From: Streptomyces alboniger
GTDB lineage: Bacteria; Actinomycetota; Actinomycetes; Streptomycetales; Streptomycetaceae
Assembly: GCF_008704395.1 (NCBI RefSeq)
Contig: NZ_CP023695.1
Coordinates: forward strand, 6,758,001-6,822,000
Direction of reading: 5' to 3'
Length of the DNA stretch: 64,000 nt
A model generated the notes under the pieces. The model searched no databases, was not told the origin of the DNA, and worked only from the letters and a program-made list of their open reading frames with translations. A program made the translations under genes and the position numbers. Below, one piece after another: positions 56,682-64,000 of this stretch. Positions within the stretch are counted from its first letter, which is position 1. Every line of letters begins with the position of its first letter.

Positions 56682-57080
56682 CTACTCGGCCACCACCGCG
56701 AACGCCTCTATCTCCATCAGGAACTCGGGGGCGACGAGAGAGGCGACCTGTACGGCCGAGGAGGCGGGGAGCCGCTCGGCGTCCAGGAAGGCTTCCCGCG
56801 CGGCGCGGACGGCCGGCATGTGCGCCATGTCCGTCACGAAGTACGTCAGCTTGATGACGTCCTCGAGGGTGGCGCCCGCCGCGGCGAGGCAGCGGCGCAG
56901 GTTCTCGAAGACCTGGTGGGCCTGCGCCGCCGCGTCACCCTCGCCGACCAGCATGCCCTCCTCGTCCAGGGCCAGCTGGCCGGACACCGCTATGAAACGG
57001 CCCGAACCCATGACGACATGGGTGTACGCGGCGGCGGGGGCGACGCCCTCGGGGGCGCTGATGTGGGTCAGTCGGCTCAT
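56682..57080 (-). CDS. RidA-family protein lacking the catalytic arginine
   Basis: This 132-aa YjgF/YER057c/UK114 protein is normally a trimer that hydrolyses reactive enamine/imine intermediates. It has the family core, including GRFIAVSGQLALDEEGMLVG and QAHQVFENLRRCLAAAGATL. The Arg of the RidA motif PARS is Ser here (LPASSAVQVASL), so deaminase activity is doubtful and a Rid4-7-like role is more likely. The ATG overlaps the stop of the upstream peptidase gene by four bases, which fixes the start and indicates coupling. Confidence 0.88.
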   Translation of the reverse strand: MSRLTHISAPEGVAPAAAYTHVVMGSGRFIAVSGQLALDEEGMLVGEGDAAAQAHQVFENLRRCLAAAGATLEDVIKLTYFVTDMAHMPAVRAAREAFLDAERLPASSAVQVASLVAPEFLMEIEAFAVVAE

Positions 57081-58678
57081 GCCCTCATGGTGGACCACGG
57101 CACTGACAACGCCCCACGCCCGGGCCCCGGGGAGCCGCCCCCGGCACGCGACGGCTTCGGGTCCGCCTGCGCCTCGCACACCGCGTCGGCCGCGCCGCTG
57201 CTCCCGGGCACCTCGCCGCCCCCCGGCACCTCGCCGGTCGCCAGATACGCCGCCAAGTGCCGGTCCGCGCAGGCGTTTCCGCTGAGTGTGACGCCGTGGT
57301 TGCCGCCGCCCTCCTCGACGACCAGGCGGGAGCCGCGCAGCTTGCGGTGCAGGCCGACCGCACCCTCGTACGGAGTGGCCGGGTCGTCGGTCGCCTGGAA
57401 CAGCAGCACGGGCGGGAGCGCGGAGTTGGAGACGTCCGGCGGGCTCAGGTGGTGCGTCGGCCAGAACGCGCACGGGGCGTTGTACCAGGCGTTGTTCCAG
57501 GTGGAGAAGGGCGCCTTCGCGTGCACGCGCGTGTTGTCCTCGCGCCACGTCTGCCAGTCGCGCGGCCACAGCGCGTCCCTGCACTGCACGGCGGTGTAGA
57601 CGCTGTAGCCGTTCTCGTCCGCCGCGTCGCTCGCGCCGAAGTGCTCGTACGCCCTGAGGAGCGGGCCGGTGTCCTTGTCGTTCACGTACGCCGCGAACAC
57701 CTCGGCCAGGTGGGGCCAGAGGCCGTTGAAGTACGCGCCCGGGATGAAGGTGTCCTCCAGCTCGGCGGCGCCCACCTTCCTGCCCGCCGGCTTTTCGGCC
57801 AGCGCCGCCCGCATCGCGTACCACCGGGCCTCGACCTTCGCGGGGTCCTTGCCGAGTCCGTACGCCGCGTCGTGCCGGGCGATCCAGGCCATGAGGGCCT
57901 TGTGACGGGCGTCGAAGGCATAGTCCTGCCGAAGATTGGCCTCGTACCAGACGCCGGACGGGTCGACCAGGGAGTCGAGCGCCATGCGGCGCACGCGGTA
58001 CGGATAGAGCTTTCCGTAGACGGCGCCCAGGTAGGTGCCGTACGAGTAGCCGAAGAAGTTGAGCCGGTCCGCGCCGAGGGCCGCGCGGATGGCGTCCATG
58101 TCCTTGACCGTGCTCACCGTGTCGATGAACGGCAGGACATCCGCGTGCTTGGAGGCGCATCCCCGCGCGAAGGCCCGCGCCCGGTCGAGGTTGGCCCGCT
58201 CGGTCTCGGGCGTGTCCGGGAGGCTGTCGGGCCGGACCGGCTCGAAGTGGCCGGGGCGGCAGTTGAGCGTGGGCTCGCTCCTGCCGACGCCGCGCGGGTC
58301 GAACCCGATGACGTCGTACTGCGCGGCCACCTCCTTCGGCAGCGACTTCGCGACGGTCCCGGCCATGGCCAGACCGCTGCCGCCGGGGCCGCCCGGGTTC
58401 ACCAGGAGCGGTCCCTGGAACGCCCGCGCGGTGTGCGGGACGCGCGACAGGGCGAGCGTGACCTGGCTGCCGCCCGGGTCGTAGTGGTCGAGGGGGACCT
58501 TCAGCGAGGCGCATTGCAGCGAAGGGAGCGCCTTCGTGGCACACGCCCTCCACGCGAGCGGGGCCCGCGCGGAGCGCGCCGTGTCCGGGAGGGGCGAGGC
58601 GCCCGCCGCGGGCGGCACCGAGGTGACCAGCCCCGTGAGCGCGGCGAGCGAGCAGAGGGCGATGGCGCGGTTCTTCAT
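57077..58678 (-). CDS. Secreted S33-family (tripeptidyl aminopeptidase-like) alpha/beta hydrolase
   Basis: This 533-aa exported peptidase has a signal peptide (residues 1-27, cleavage near AGA/SP). The core has the oxyanion region NPGGPGGSG, nucleophile Ser212 in GYSYGTY, Asp in ATDDPATPY and His in GGGNHGV. The C-terminal segment matches the TAP-C domain of Streptomyces SlpD/SlpE and Tap enzymes. A Gly/Pro-rich tail of about 30 residues follows, ending in the ATGA overlap with the RidA-like gene. The ATG follows GGGGAG by 4 nt. It probably trims peptides outside the cell. Confidence 0.88.
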   Translation of the reverse strand: MKNRAIALCSLAALTGLVTSVPPAAGASPLPDTARSARAPLAWRACATKALPSLQCASLKVPLDHYDPGGSQVTLALSRVPHTARAFQGPLLVNPGGPGGSGLAMAGTVAKSLPKEVAAQYDVIGFDPRGVGRSEPTLNCRPGHFEPVRPDSLPDTPETERANLDRARAFARGCASKHADVLPFIDTVSTVKDMDAIRAALGADRLNFFGYSYGTYLGAVYGKLYPYRVRRMALDSLVDPSGVWYEANLRQDYAFDARHKALMAWIARHDAAYGLGKDPAKVEARWYAMRAALAEKPAGRKVGAAELEDTFIPGAYFNGLWPHLAEVFAAYVNDKDTGPLLRAYEHFGASDAADENGYSVYTAVQCRDALWPRDWQTWREDNTRVHAKAPFSTWNNAWYNAPCAFWPTHHLSPPDVSNSALPPVLLFQATDDPATPYEGAVGLHRKLRGSRLVVEEGGGNHGVTLSGNACADRHLAAYLATGEVPGGGEVPGSSGAADAVCEAQADPKPSRAGGGSPGPGRGALSVPWSTMRA

Positions 58679-58815
58679 CAGGCTCCCCAGGGCGGAGGGT
58701 CCGGGGCCGTGCACGCCACGACCTCTGGCGCATCGTCCCGGAAACCCCGGCGCGAAGCGGGAGTTCCACCGCTGAATAGCCTGAAAGGAGCACGGGCCGC
58801 CCGCGCGAGGGGGCC

Positions 58816-59856
58816 TTACAGAAGGGTGAGCTGAGTGGGTCCGGCCGCGGGCTCCGGCTCGGGCTGCTCGGGCCCGCGGATCCGCCGGGCGCCGCCCGCG
58901 CGCGTGGGGCCGATGCCGAACTCCTCGGCCAGCTCGTGCACATGCCGGGTGACGCGCCGCTGGTACCACTTCGGGGCGTAGGCCCCTTCCGCGTACAGCC
59001 GCTCGTACCGCCGCACCAGATGGGGGTGGTGCCGCTTCACCCACGTCATGAACCACTCGCGCGCCCCGGGCCGCAGATGCAGCACGAGGGGCGTGACGGA
59101 GGTCGCGCCGGACGCGGCGACGGCCCGCACCGTGGCGCGCAGCTGATCGGGGTGGTCGCCCAGGAAGGGGATGACGGGCGCCATCAGGACGCCGCAGCCG
59201 ATGCCGTGGTCGGTCAGGGTGCGTACGACGTCCAGACGCCGTTCGGGAGCGGGTGTGCCGGGCTCGATCGTGCGCCACAGCTCGGCGTCCGTGAAGCCGA
59301 CGGAGACGGAGATGCCGACGTCGGTCACCGCGGCCGCCTGCCGCAGCAGATCGAGGTCGCGCAGGATCAGCGTGCCCTTGGTCAGGATCGAGAAGGGGTT
59401 GCCGCGGTCGCGCAGCGCCTCGATGATCCCCGGCATGAGGCGGTAGCGGCCTTCCGCGCGCTGGTAGCAGTCGACGTTCGTGCCCATGGCGATGTGGTCG
59501 CCGTGCCAGCGGGGCGAGGCGAGCTGGCGCCGCAGCAGTTCGGCGGCGTTGACCTTGACGACGATCTGGCTGTCGAACCCGATGCCGGTGTCCAGGTCCA
59601 GATAGCTGTGGGTCTTGCGCGCGAAACAGTAGACGCACGCGTGCGTGCAGCCCCGGTACGGGTTCACCGTCCATTCGAACGGCATGCGGGACGCGCCCGG
59701 CACGCGGTTCACGATCGAGCGGGCCCGGATCTCGTGGAAGGTGATCCCCGCGAACTCCGGGGTGTCGAAGGTCCGTGTCGTCACCGCGTCCGCGCCGAAC
59801 AGCGCGGCATCAGCGGTGCCCTGACGCGGCCCGTCGGAGAGGTTCTCCCAGCGCAT
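58816..59856 (-). CDS. Radical SAM protein, SplB-like (Rv2578c family)
   Basis: This 346-aa iron-sulfur enzyme has the cluster motif CTHACVYC (Cys70, Cys74, Cys77). Family segments are NPYRGCTHACVYCFARKTHS, GTNVDCYQRAEGRY and SILTKGTLILRDLDLLR. It is related to spore photoproduct lyase, though activity of the actinobacterial branch is not established. The ATG follows GGAGG by 4 nt. An SOS-like palindrome lies 33 bp upstream, which points to DNA-damage control. Confidence 0.88.
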   Translation of the reverse strand: MRWENLSDGPRQGTADAALFGADAVTTRTFDTPEFAGITFHEIRARSIVNRVPGASRMPFEWTVNPYRGCTHACVYCFARKTHSYLDLDTGIGFDSQIVVKVNAAELLRRQLASPRWHGDHIAMGTNVDCYQRAEGRYRLMPGIIEALRDRGNPFSILTKGTLILRDLDLLRQAAAVTDVGISVSVGFTDAELWRTIEPGTPAPERRLDVVRTLTDHGIGCGVLMAPVIPFLGDHPDQLRATVRAVAASGATSVTPLVLHLRPGAREWFMTWVKRHHPHLVRRYERLYAEGAYAPKWYQRRVTRHVHELAEEFGIGPTRAGGARRIRGPEQPEPEPAAGPTQLTLL

Positions 59857-59888
59857 GACGCCTCCTCGGTAGCACTGACCACAGAATA

Positions 59889-59900
59889 GAACACATGTTC
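59889..59900. promoter_or_regulatory. Possible LexA (SOS) box upstream of the SplB-like gene
   Basis: GAAC-ACAT-GTTC matches the inner eight positions of the actinobacterial SOS box (consensus CGAAC-N4-GTTCG). The outer C and G are not conserved here. Its position, 33 bp before the start codon, fits repression. Confidence 0.5.
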
Positions 59901-59961
59901 CCTTGATCGTGCGAGCCGGATTCTGCCGAGCCTCGTTTGATAGCGTCCCGTCAAGCGCGAC

Positions 59962-60007
59962 CCGCGTGACACGGTGATCCGCGTGACAAGGTGATCCGCG
60001 TGACACC
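59962..60007 (+). repeat. 17-bp tandem repeat (2.7 copies) upstream of the GNAT gene
   Basis: CCGCGTGACACGGTGAT (59962-59978), CCGCGTGACAAGGTGAT (59979-59995) and a partial copy CCGCGTGACACC (59996-60007). It lies in the divergent region between the SplB-like and GNAT genes. Repeated GTGACA could be a protein-binding element. Confidence 0.6.
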
Positions 60008-60144
60008 ACCGAGACGAGGGAGGTCGATGAATATGGCCCGCCAGGTGCTTCATCGGCATGTCCTCGTCCGAGTCGCGCGAGCCTGAAGAAGCAGGGCTCA
60101 TCGAGAGCGGCCCGGTCGTCCCGCCCAACGACCTGGAGTGTCGC

Positions 60145-60687
60145 GTGTCCACTTTTTCCCTCACCGCCGAACTGACCACCGAGCGCCTTCTGTTGAGGGC
60201 CTGGACCTCGGCGGAGATCGCCGACGTCCTCGCCGGCCGCCGCTCGTCGCGCTGGGCGCCGGACTTCCCGGCCGACGGCGACCGCGTCATGGCGGGCGTC
60301 ATCGCCGAGCAGATCGCCGAAGGCTCCGGCGCCTCGGGAGAACCCGGTGCCTCGGGTGACCCCGGCGCGCACGGCCACCGCCTGATCATCGAACGCGAGA
60401 GCGGCCTCGTCGTCGGTTCCCTCAGCCTGTTCTGGCCGCCGAGCGAGGGCGACCTGGAGATCGGCTACGGCGTCGTTCCCTCCCGCCGCGGTCGCGGGTA
60501 CGCCCCGGAGGCCGCCCGGGCCCTCGTGGCGCACGCCCTGACCTCGCCGGACGTCACCACCGTGTACGCCGAGGTCGAACTCGCCAACCCGGCCTCCGTC
60601 CGCGTCCTGGAGAAGGCCGGACTGCGCCGCGGGAACCACGACGGGACGACCGCCCGGTTCAGCGCCACCGCCCCCCTGCCGGGCTGA
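60145..60687 (+). CDS. GNAT acetyltransferase
   Basis: This 180-aa RimJ/RimL-type N-acetyltransferase has LTTERLLLRAWTSAEIADVL at the start and the acetyl-CoA loop VPSRRGRGYAPEAARALVAH. It closes with NPASVRVLEKAGLRRG. A low-complexity loop (GSGASGEPGASGDPGAHG) interrupts the N-terminal half and is repetitive at the DNA level. The GTG at 60145 follows GGAG by 6 nt; an ATG at 60058 would add 29 unconserved residues. Substrate is unknown. Confidence 0.82.
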   Translation: MSTFSLTAELTTERLLLRAWTSAEIADVLAGRRSSRWAPDFPADGDRVMAGVIAEQIAEGSGASGEPGASGDPGAHGHRLIIERESGLVVGSLSLFWPPSEGDLEIGYGVVPSRRGRGYAPEAARALVAHALTSPDVTTVYAEVELANPASVRVLEKAGLRRGNHDGTTARFSATAPLPG

Positions 60688-60783
60688 GCGGGCCCCGCCC
60701 GCGACCCCGATTTGGGAGGCCGGTGCGCCGGGTGGTTGGCTCTCCCTGAACTCCCCGAGAAACCAAGTGCTGGAGGAAGTGCA

Positions 60784-61230
60784 ATGGCGCAGGTCGAGGC
60801 GACCACGGAGCGGATCATCGCGGCACAGCCGGACGATGTCTTCGACGCACTGGCCGACTACAACGGCACGCGCGGAAAGCTCCTTTCGGAGCACTTCAGC
60901 GAGTACGAGGTACGCGAGGGCGGCGACGGCGAGGGCACGCTGGTCCACTGGAAGCTCCAGGCCACCAGCAAGCGCATCCGCGACTGCCTCCTTGAGGTCA
61001 GCGAGCCCACCGACGGCGAGCTGGTCGAGAAGGACCGCAACTCGTCCATGGTCACCACCTGGACCGTCACCCCGGCCGGCGAGGGCAGGTCCCGCGTCGT
61101 CGTCACCAGCGTGTGGAACGGCGCGGGCGGCATCGGCGGCTTCTTCGAGCGGACCTTCGCGCCCAAGGGGCTCGGGCGGATCTACGACACCGTCCTCGGC
61201 AACCTCGCCGCCGAGGTCGAGAAGAAGTAG
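60784..61230 (+). CDS. SRPBCC-family (polyketide cyclase/START-like) protein
   Basis: This 148-aa single-domain protein has a helix-grip fold: an N-terminal strand with [20 protein letters not shown], a central barrel including [11 protein letters not shown] and TTWTVTPAG, and a long C-terminal helix [20 protein letters not shown]. Members bind hydrophobic ligands; most have no proven catalytic function. The ATG follows GGAGG by 7 nt. It stands 97 bp after the GNAT gene and may be co-transcribed with it. Confidence 0.83.
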   Translation: MAQVEATTERIIAAQPDDVFDALADYNGTRGKLLSEHFSEYEVREGGDGEGTLVHWKLQATSKRIRDCLLEVSEPTDGELVEKDRNSSMVTTWTVTPAGEGRSRVVVTSVWNGAGGIGGFFERTFAPKGLGRIYDTVLGNLAAEVEKK

Positions 61231-61263
61231 CACCCCTCGGGCACCCCTCGGGCACCCCTCGGG
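61231..61263 (+). repeat. Three perfect 11-bp tandem repeats after the SRPBCC gene
   Basis: CACCCCTCGGG occurs three times without change, starting at the base after the TAG stop. Each unit can pair weakly with itself (CCC/GGG), and the array runs into GGGG...CCCC at 61260-61274. It may be part of a transcription end. Confidence 0.65.
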
Positions 61264-61442
61264 GCTGTTTTCCCCGCTCACCGTTTCGAGTGGTTCTCCG
61301 CTCGGTTCCGTTGTACGCCGTAGGGCTCCGACCGGCGCTTACGTCCGTGAGGCCCGGAAAAAAGGCGACTCGTCGCGCTTGCTCCCAGTTGTCGCGCAAT
61401 GCGAGAAAGCTGGCGGCGCAGGCGCGACGAGGGGAGCGGTAC

Positions 61443-63869
61443 GTGGGTGGGACGACGCTGGCGAAGGCCGGCGGACAGGGTGACGAGGCGGCCGCCACGG
61501 CCTTCGGCGGGCAGGGGGCGGGGCAGCAGCCACCGCCCCCTGCCCCCGAGGCGACCGCAGGGGGGCTGAGCCCCGGCCGCGTACGCATGGTCTTCTTCGG
61601 GCTCGTGCTCGCCCTGCTGCTCGCCGCCCTGGAGCAGATGATCGTCGCCACCGCGCTCCCCAAGATCGTCGGAGAGCTGCACGGCCTGGACAGGATGTCC
61701 TGGGCGATCACCGCCTATCTGCTCACCTGCACCATCGGACTGCCCGTCTACGGCAAGCTCGGTGACCTCTTCGGGCGCAAGGGCGTCTTCCAGTTCGCGA
61801 TCGTCGTCTTCGTGATCGGCTCCGCCCTCGCCGGGTGGTCGCGGACCATGGACGAGCTGATCGCCTTCCGCGCCCTCCAGGGCGTCGGCGCGGGCGGCCT
61901 CATGACCGGCGTACAGGCGATCATCGCGGACATCGTGCCGCCCCGGCGCCGCGGCCGCTACCTGGGCCTCATCGGCGCCGCGTTCGGCCTCGCGTCGGTC
62001 GCCGGCCCCCTGCTCGGCGGCTTCTTCACCGACCACGCCTCCTGGCGCTGGTGCTTCTACTTCAACGTGCCCTTCGGCCTGGTCACGCTGCTCGTCGTCA
62101 CCCTCGCGCTCAAGCTGCCCAAGCGCACAGCCAGGGCCCGGCTCGACGTGCTCGGCGCGCTGCTGCTCGCCGCCGCCACCACCTGCCTGGTGCTGCTGAC
62201 CAGTTGGGGCGGGACCGAGTACGCGTGGGACGACCGCGTCGTCCTCGGGCTCGGCGGCGGCGCCGTGGTCACGAGCGTGCTCTTCCTGGTCGTCGAGAAG
62301 TTCGCCGCAGAACCGATCATCCCGCTGCGGCTCTTCCGCGACCCGGTCTTCGTGCTCACCTCTCTCGTGGGCATGGCCGTCGGAATCGCCCTCTTCGGAG
62401 CGGCCGGCTATCTGCCGACCTTCCTCCAGATGGTCGACGGCGCGAGCGCCACCGAATCCGGTCTCCTGATGGTGCCGATGATGGGCGGCGTCGTCGGCGC
62501 GTCGATCATCTCCGGGCAGCTCATCAGCCACACCGGGCGCTACAAGATCTACCCCGTGCTCGGCGGCGCCCTGTCCGTCATCGGCATGTGGCTGCTCTCC
62601 CGGCTCGAAACCGGCACCTCGCGCCTGGAGTACGGCATCTGGATGGCGGTGCTCGGCGCGGGCATCGGCCTGGTCATGCCCGTCCTGATCCTCGCCGTGC
62701 AGAACGCGGTCCGCCCCGCCGACCTCGGCACCGCCACCAGCGCGCACAACTACTTCCGGCAGATCGGCGGCAGCGTCGGAGCCGCGGTCTTCGGCACCCT
62801 CTTCGCCGACCGCCTCGCCGACGCCCTCAGGGACCGGCTGCCCGCCGGGTCGGACAAGGACCTGCCCGACCCCGAGTCCCTGACCCCGCAGCTCGTCCAC
62901 GCGCTGCCCGCACCGCTGCGCGAGGGCTACATCCAGGCCTACGCCGACGCGATGCCGCGGATCTTCCTCTACCTGGTGCCGGTGCTCGTCCTCGGCATGC
63001 TGCTCGCCTTCTTCCTCAAGGAGACCCCCCTGTTGTCCAGCACCGCTTCCCACAACGCACCCGCCGCCGAGCCCGCGCCCGTCCCGCGTGCCCGTACGAC
63101 GACGTACGCGGCCGGGGTCCCGGTCTGCGGCACCGTGCAGCACCCCGACGGCACCGCGGTGCCCCGCGCGGCCCTCACCCTCATCGACGTGGCCGGACAG
63201 CAGATCGGGCGCGGCGCGAGCGGGGAGGACGGGCGCTACGCCCTGTCGACGCCGGGGTCGGGATCGTTCGTGCTGATCGCGGCCGCCGGGGGGCACCAGC
63301 CGCAGGCGGTCACCGTCACCGTCGGCGAGCGGCCCGTCGAGCTGGACGTGGTCCTCGGCGGCGCGGGCCGCCTCGCCGGAAACGTGCTGACCGCCGACGG
63401 AACGCCCGTCAGGGACGCCGCCGTCACCCTCACCGACGTCCGCGGCGAGGTCGTCGCCACCACCCGCACCGGCCGCGAGGGCGGTTACGTCATGACGGAG
63501 CTGGTGGCAGGCGAGTACACCCTGGCGGCGAGCGCCCCCGCGTTCCGCCCCGCCGCGCTGCCCGTCACCGTGCAGGCATCGCGCGAGACGCGCCAGGACG
63601 TGGAGCTGGCGGGCGGCGCGGTGCTGCGCGGCACCGTGCGCGCGGGCGGGGGGCGGGCCGTCGAGGACGCGCGCGTGACGCTGCTCGACGCCGCGGGCAA
63701 TGTCGTCGACACCCTGACCACCGGAGCGGACGGCACCTTCCGCTTCGTCGACCTGTCGTCCGGCGAGTACACGGTCATCGCGGCGGGCTACCCGCCGGTC
63801 GCCACGGTCCTCCAGGTCGCGGGCGGCGGCCGCACCGAGCGGGACCTCCAGCTGGGACACGAGGACTGA
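61443..63869 (+). CDS. DHA2-family MFS transporter with three C-terminal carboxypeptidase-regulatory-like domains
   Basis: This 808-aa protein has an N-terminal 45-residue Gly/Pro-rich cytoplasmic part. A 14-helix drug:H+ antiporter core of EmrB/QacA type follows (about 47-540), with [30 protein letters not shown] (motif A) and [20 protein letters not shown] (motif C-like). After a Pro/Ala linker come three beta-sandwich repeats, at about 558-639, 640-722 and 723-808. Each has the pattern G-x-V-x-x-DG-x-x-x-x-x-A-x-V-x-L-D. The GTG at 61443 follows GGGGAG by 6 nt. It probably exports toxic compounds; the role of the appended domains is unknown. Confidence 0.88.
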   Translation: MGGTTLAKAGGQGDEAAATAFGGQGAGQQPPPPAPEATAGGLSPGRVRMVFFGLVLALLLAALEQMIVATALPKIVGELHGLDRMSWAITAYLLTCTIGLPVYGKLGDLFGRKGVFQFAIVVFVIGSALAGWSRTMDELIAFRALQGVGAGGLMTGVQAIIADIVPPRRRGRYLGLIGAAFGLASVAGPLLGGFFTDHASWRWCFYFNVPFGLVTLLVVTLALKLPKRTARARLDVLGALLLAAATTCLVLLTSWGGTEYAWDDRVVLGLGGGAVVTSVLFLVVEKFAAEPIIPLRLFRDPVFVLTSLVGMAVGIALFGAAGYLPTFLQMVDGASATESGLLMVPMMGGVVGASIISGQLISHTGRYKIYPVLGGALSVIGMWLLSRLETGTSRLEYGIWMAVLGAGIGLVMPVLILAVQNAVRPADLGTATSAHNYFRQIGGSVGAAVFGTLFADRLADALRDRLPAGSDKDLPDPESLTPQLVHALPAPLREGYIQAYADAMPRIFLYLVPVLVLGMLLAFFLKETPLLSSTASHNAPAAEPAPVPRARTTTYAAGVPVCGTVQHPDGTAVPRAALTLIDVAGQQIGRGASGEDGRYALSTPGSGSFVLIAAAGGHQPQAVTVTVGERPVELDVVLGGAGRLAGNVLTADGTPVRDAAVTLTDVRGEVVATTRTGREGGYVMTELVAGEYTLAASAPAFRPAALPVTVQASRETRQDVELAGGAVLRGTVRAGGGRAVEDARVTLLDAAGNVVDTLTTGADGTFRFVDLSSGEYTVIAAGYPPVATVLQVAGGGRTERDLQLGHED

Positions 63870-64000
63870 CGTACCCGGCGAGGACGGCCGAGGGGGCCCA
63901 CGGGGCGGCTCAGGGGGGCGTGCGCCGGGGGTTGTCGGCCGCGGGCAATTCCCGCATTGCCCCGCACGGCAACCCGCGCCAGCCGTACGGTGGTTGGTGG
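63870..64000. other. Right-end intergenic sequence
   Basis: These 131 bases after the transporter stop hold no gene that I can support. They contain G-rich runs and GGGCAATTCCCGCATTGCCC (63944-63963), whose GGGCAAT and ATTGCCC ends pair to form a short dyad that could be the start of the next promoter region. Confidence 0.35.

Noticed and set aside
61278..63860. Antisense open frame of 860 codons opposite the MFS transporter
   Set aside because: No homology-like motif, and the sense strand encodes a clear 14-helix transporter.
1..64000. tRNA, rRNA or CRISPR array
   Set aside because: I found no cloverleaf-like segment with a GGTTCGA arm in context, no conserved rRNA block and no spaced identical repeats of CRISPR type; all repeats seen are short tandem arrays.
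1..64000. Prophage, insertion sequence or integrative element
   Set aside because: No transposase, integrase, phage structural gene or flanking direct repeats around a block were seen; gene content is typical of core chromosome.

Overview
The window is high-GC actinobacterial chromosome, most likely Streptomyces. The evidence is strong GC bias at third codon positions, many GTG starts, many 4-bp start/stop overlaps, leaderless TANNNT-ATG promoters, several dispersed repeats that I recognise from Streptomyces chromosomes, and a ccr-type ethylmalonyl-CoA locus beside psd/pssA. I see no rRNA, tRNA, CRISPR array, insertion sequence, prophage or large biosynthetic cluster. It reads as ordinary core or near-core chromosome, densely packed with metabolic operons and DNA-repair genes.

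Layout, 1-25 kb. A truncated glutamate-type ABC importer (binding protein plus two permeases) is followed leftward by a secreted CocE-like hydrolase, an L,D-transpeptidase lipoprotein and a membrane-anchored unknown. Next come a gamma-glutamyltransferase, a fragment of a HEAT-like gene, methionine aminopeptidase divergent from a small XRE regulator, a membrane PP2C phosphatase followed by an AfsR-like STAND ATPase without a DNA-binding domain, and a long low-complexity protein. At 15-21 kb lies a reductive pyrimidine (or hydantoin) catabolism module: beta-ureidopropionase, class III aminotransferase, dihydropyrimidinase, a GNAT/TetR pair and a flavin-dependent LLM oxidoreductase. Then follow an alpha/beta hydrolase, an AraC regulator, a TetR-DUF2867 operon and a DUF4232 lipoprotein.

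Layout, 25-44 kb. A lipoate-protein ligase is divergent from an SDR-DUF2867 fusion that is tightly coupled to a photolyase. These are followed by a second gamma-glutamyltransferase, an inositol-monophosphatase-like enzyme, a phytoene-desaturase-like flavoprotein, a macrodomain protein carrying an in-frame repeat insertion, an Ada-AlkA fusion and an O6-alkylguanine methyltransferase gene flanked by tandem repeats. A Nudix hydrolase, glycerate kinase and a PucR regulator divergent from a complete five-gene LivFGHMK-type ABC importer complete this part.

Layout, 44-64 kb. The phospholipid genes pssA and psd are followed by the ethylmalonyl-CoA pathway operon ccr-ecm-mcl-mch-mcd, all leftward, behind a promoter with a well-formed double operator. 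A TetR regulator and a tandem-fused 3-hydroxybutyryl-CoA dehydrogenase lie upstream. The right end holds a HEAT-repeat protein, a RidA-like protein coupled to a secreted S33 peptidase, a SplB-like radical SAM protein with an SOS-like box, a GNAT enzyme, an SRPBCC protein and a 14-helix MFS transporter with three C-terminal carboxypeptidase-regulatory-like domains.

How they work together. The ethylmalonyl-CoA genes assimilate acetyl-CoA by way of crotonyl-CoA, and the fused dehydrogenase can supply 3-hydroxybutyryl-CoA. That pathway releases glyoxylate, which glycerate kinase can help salvage; the two loci share a 12-bp promoter palindrome. Uptake of glutamate and of an amide or branched-chain substrate, two gamma-glutamyltransferases and the pyrimidine module give a nitrogen-scavenging theme. 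Photolyase, Ada-AlkA, Ogt, SplB-like, Nudix and macrodomain genes give a nucleic-acid damage theme.
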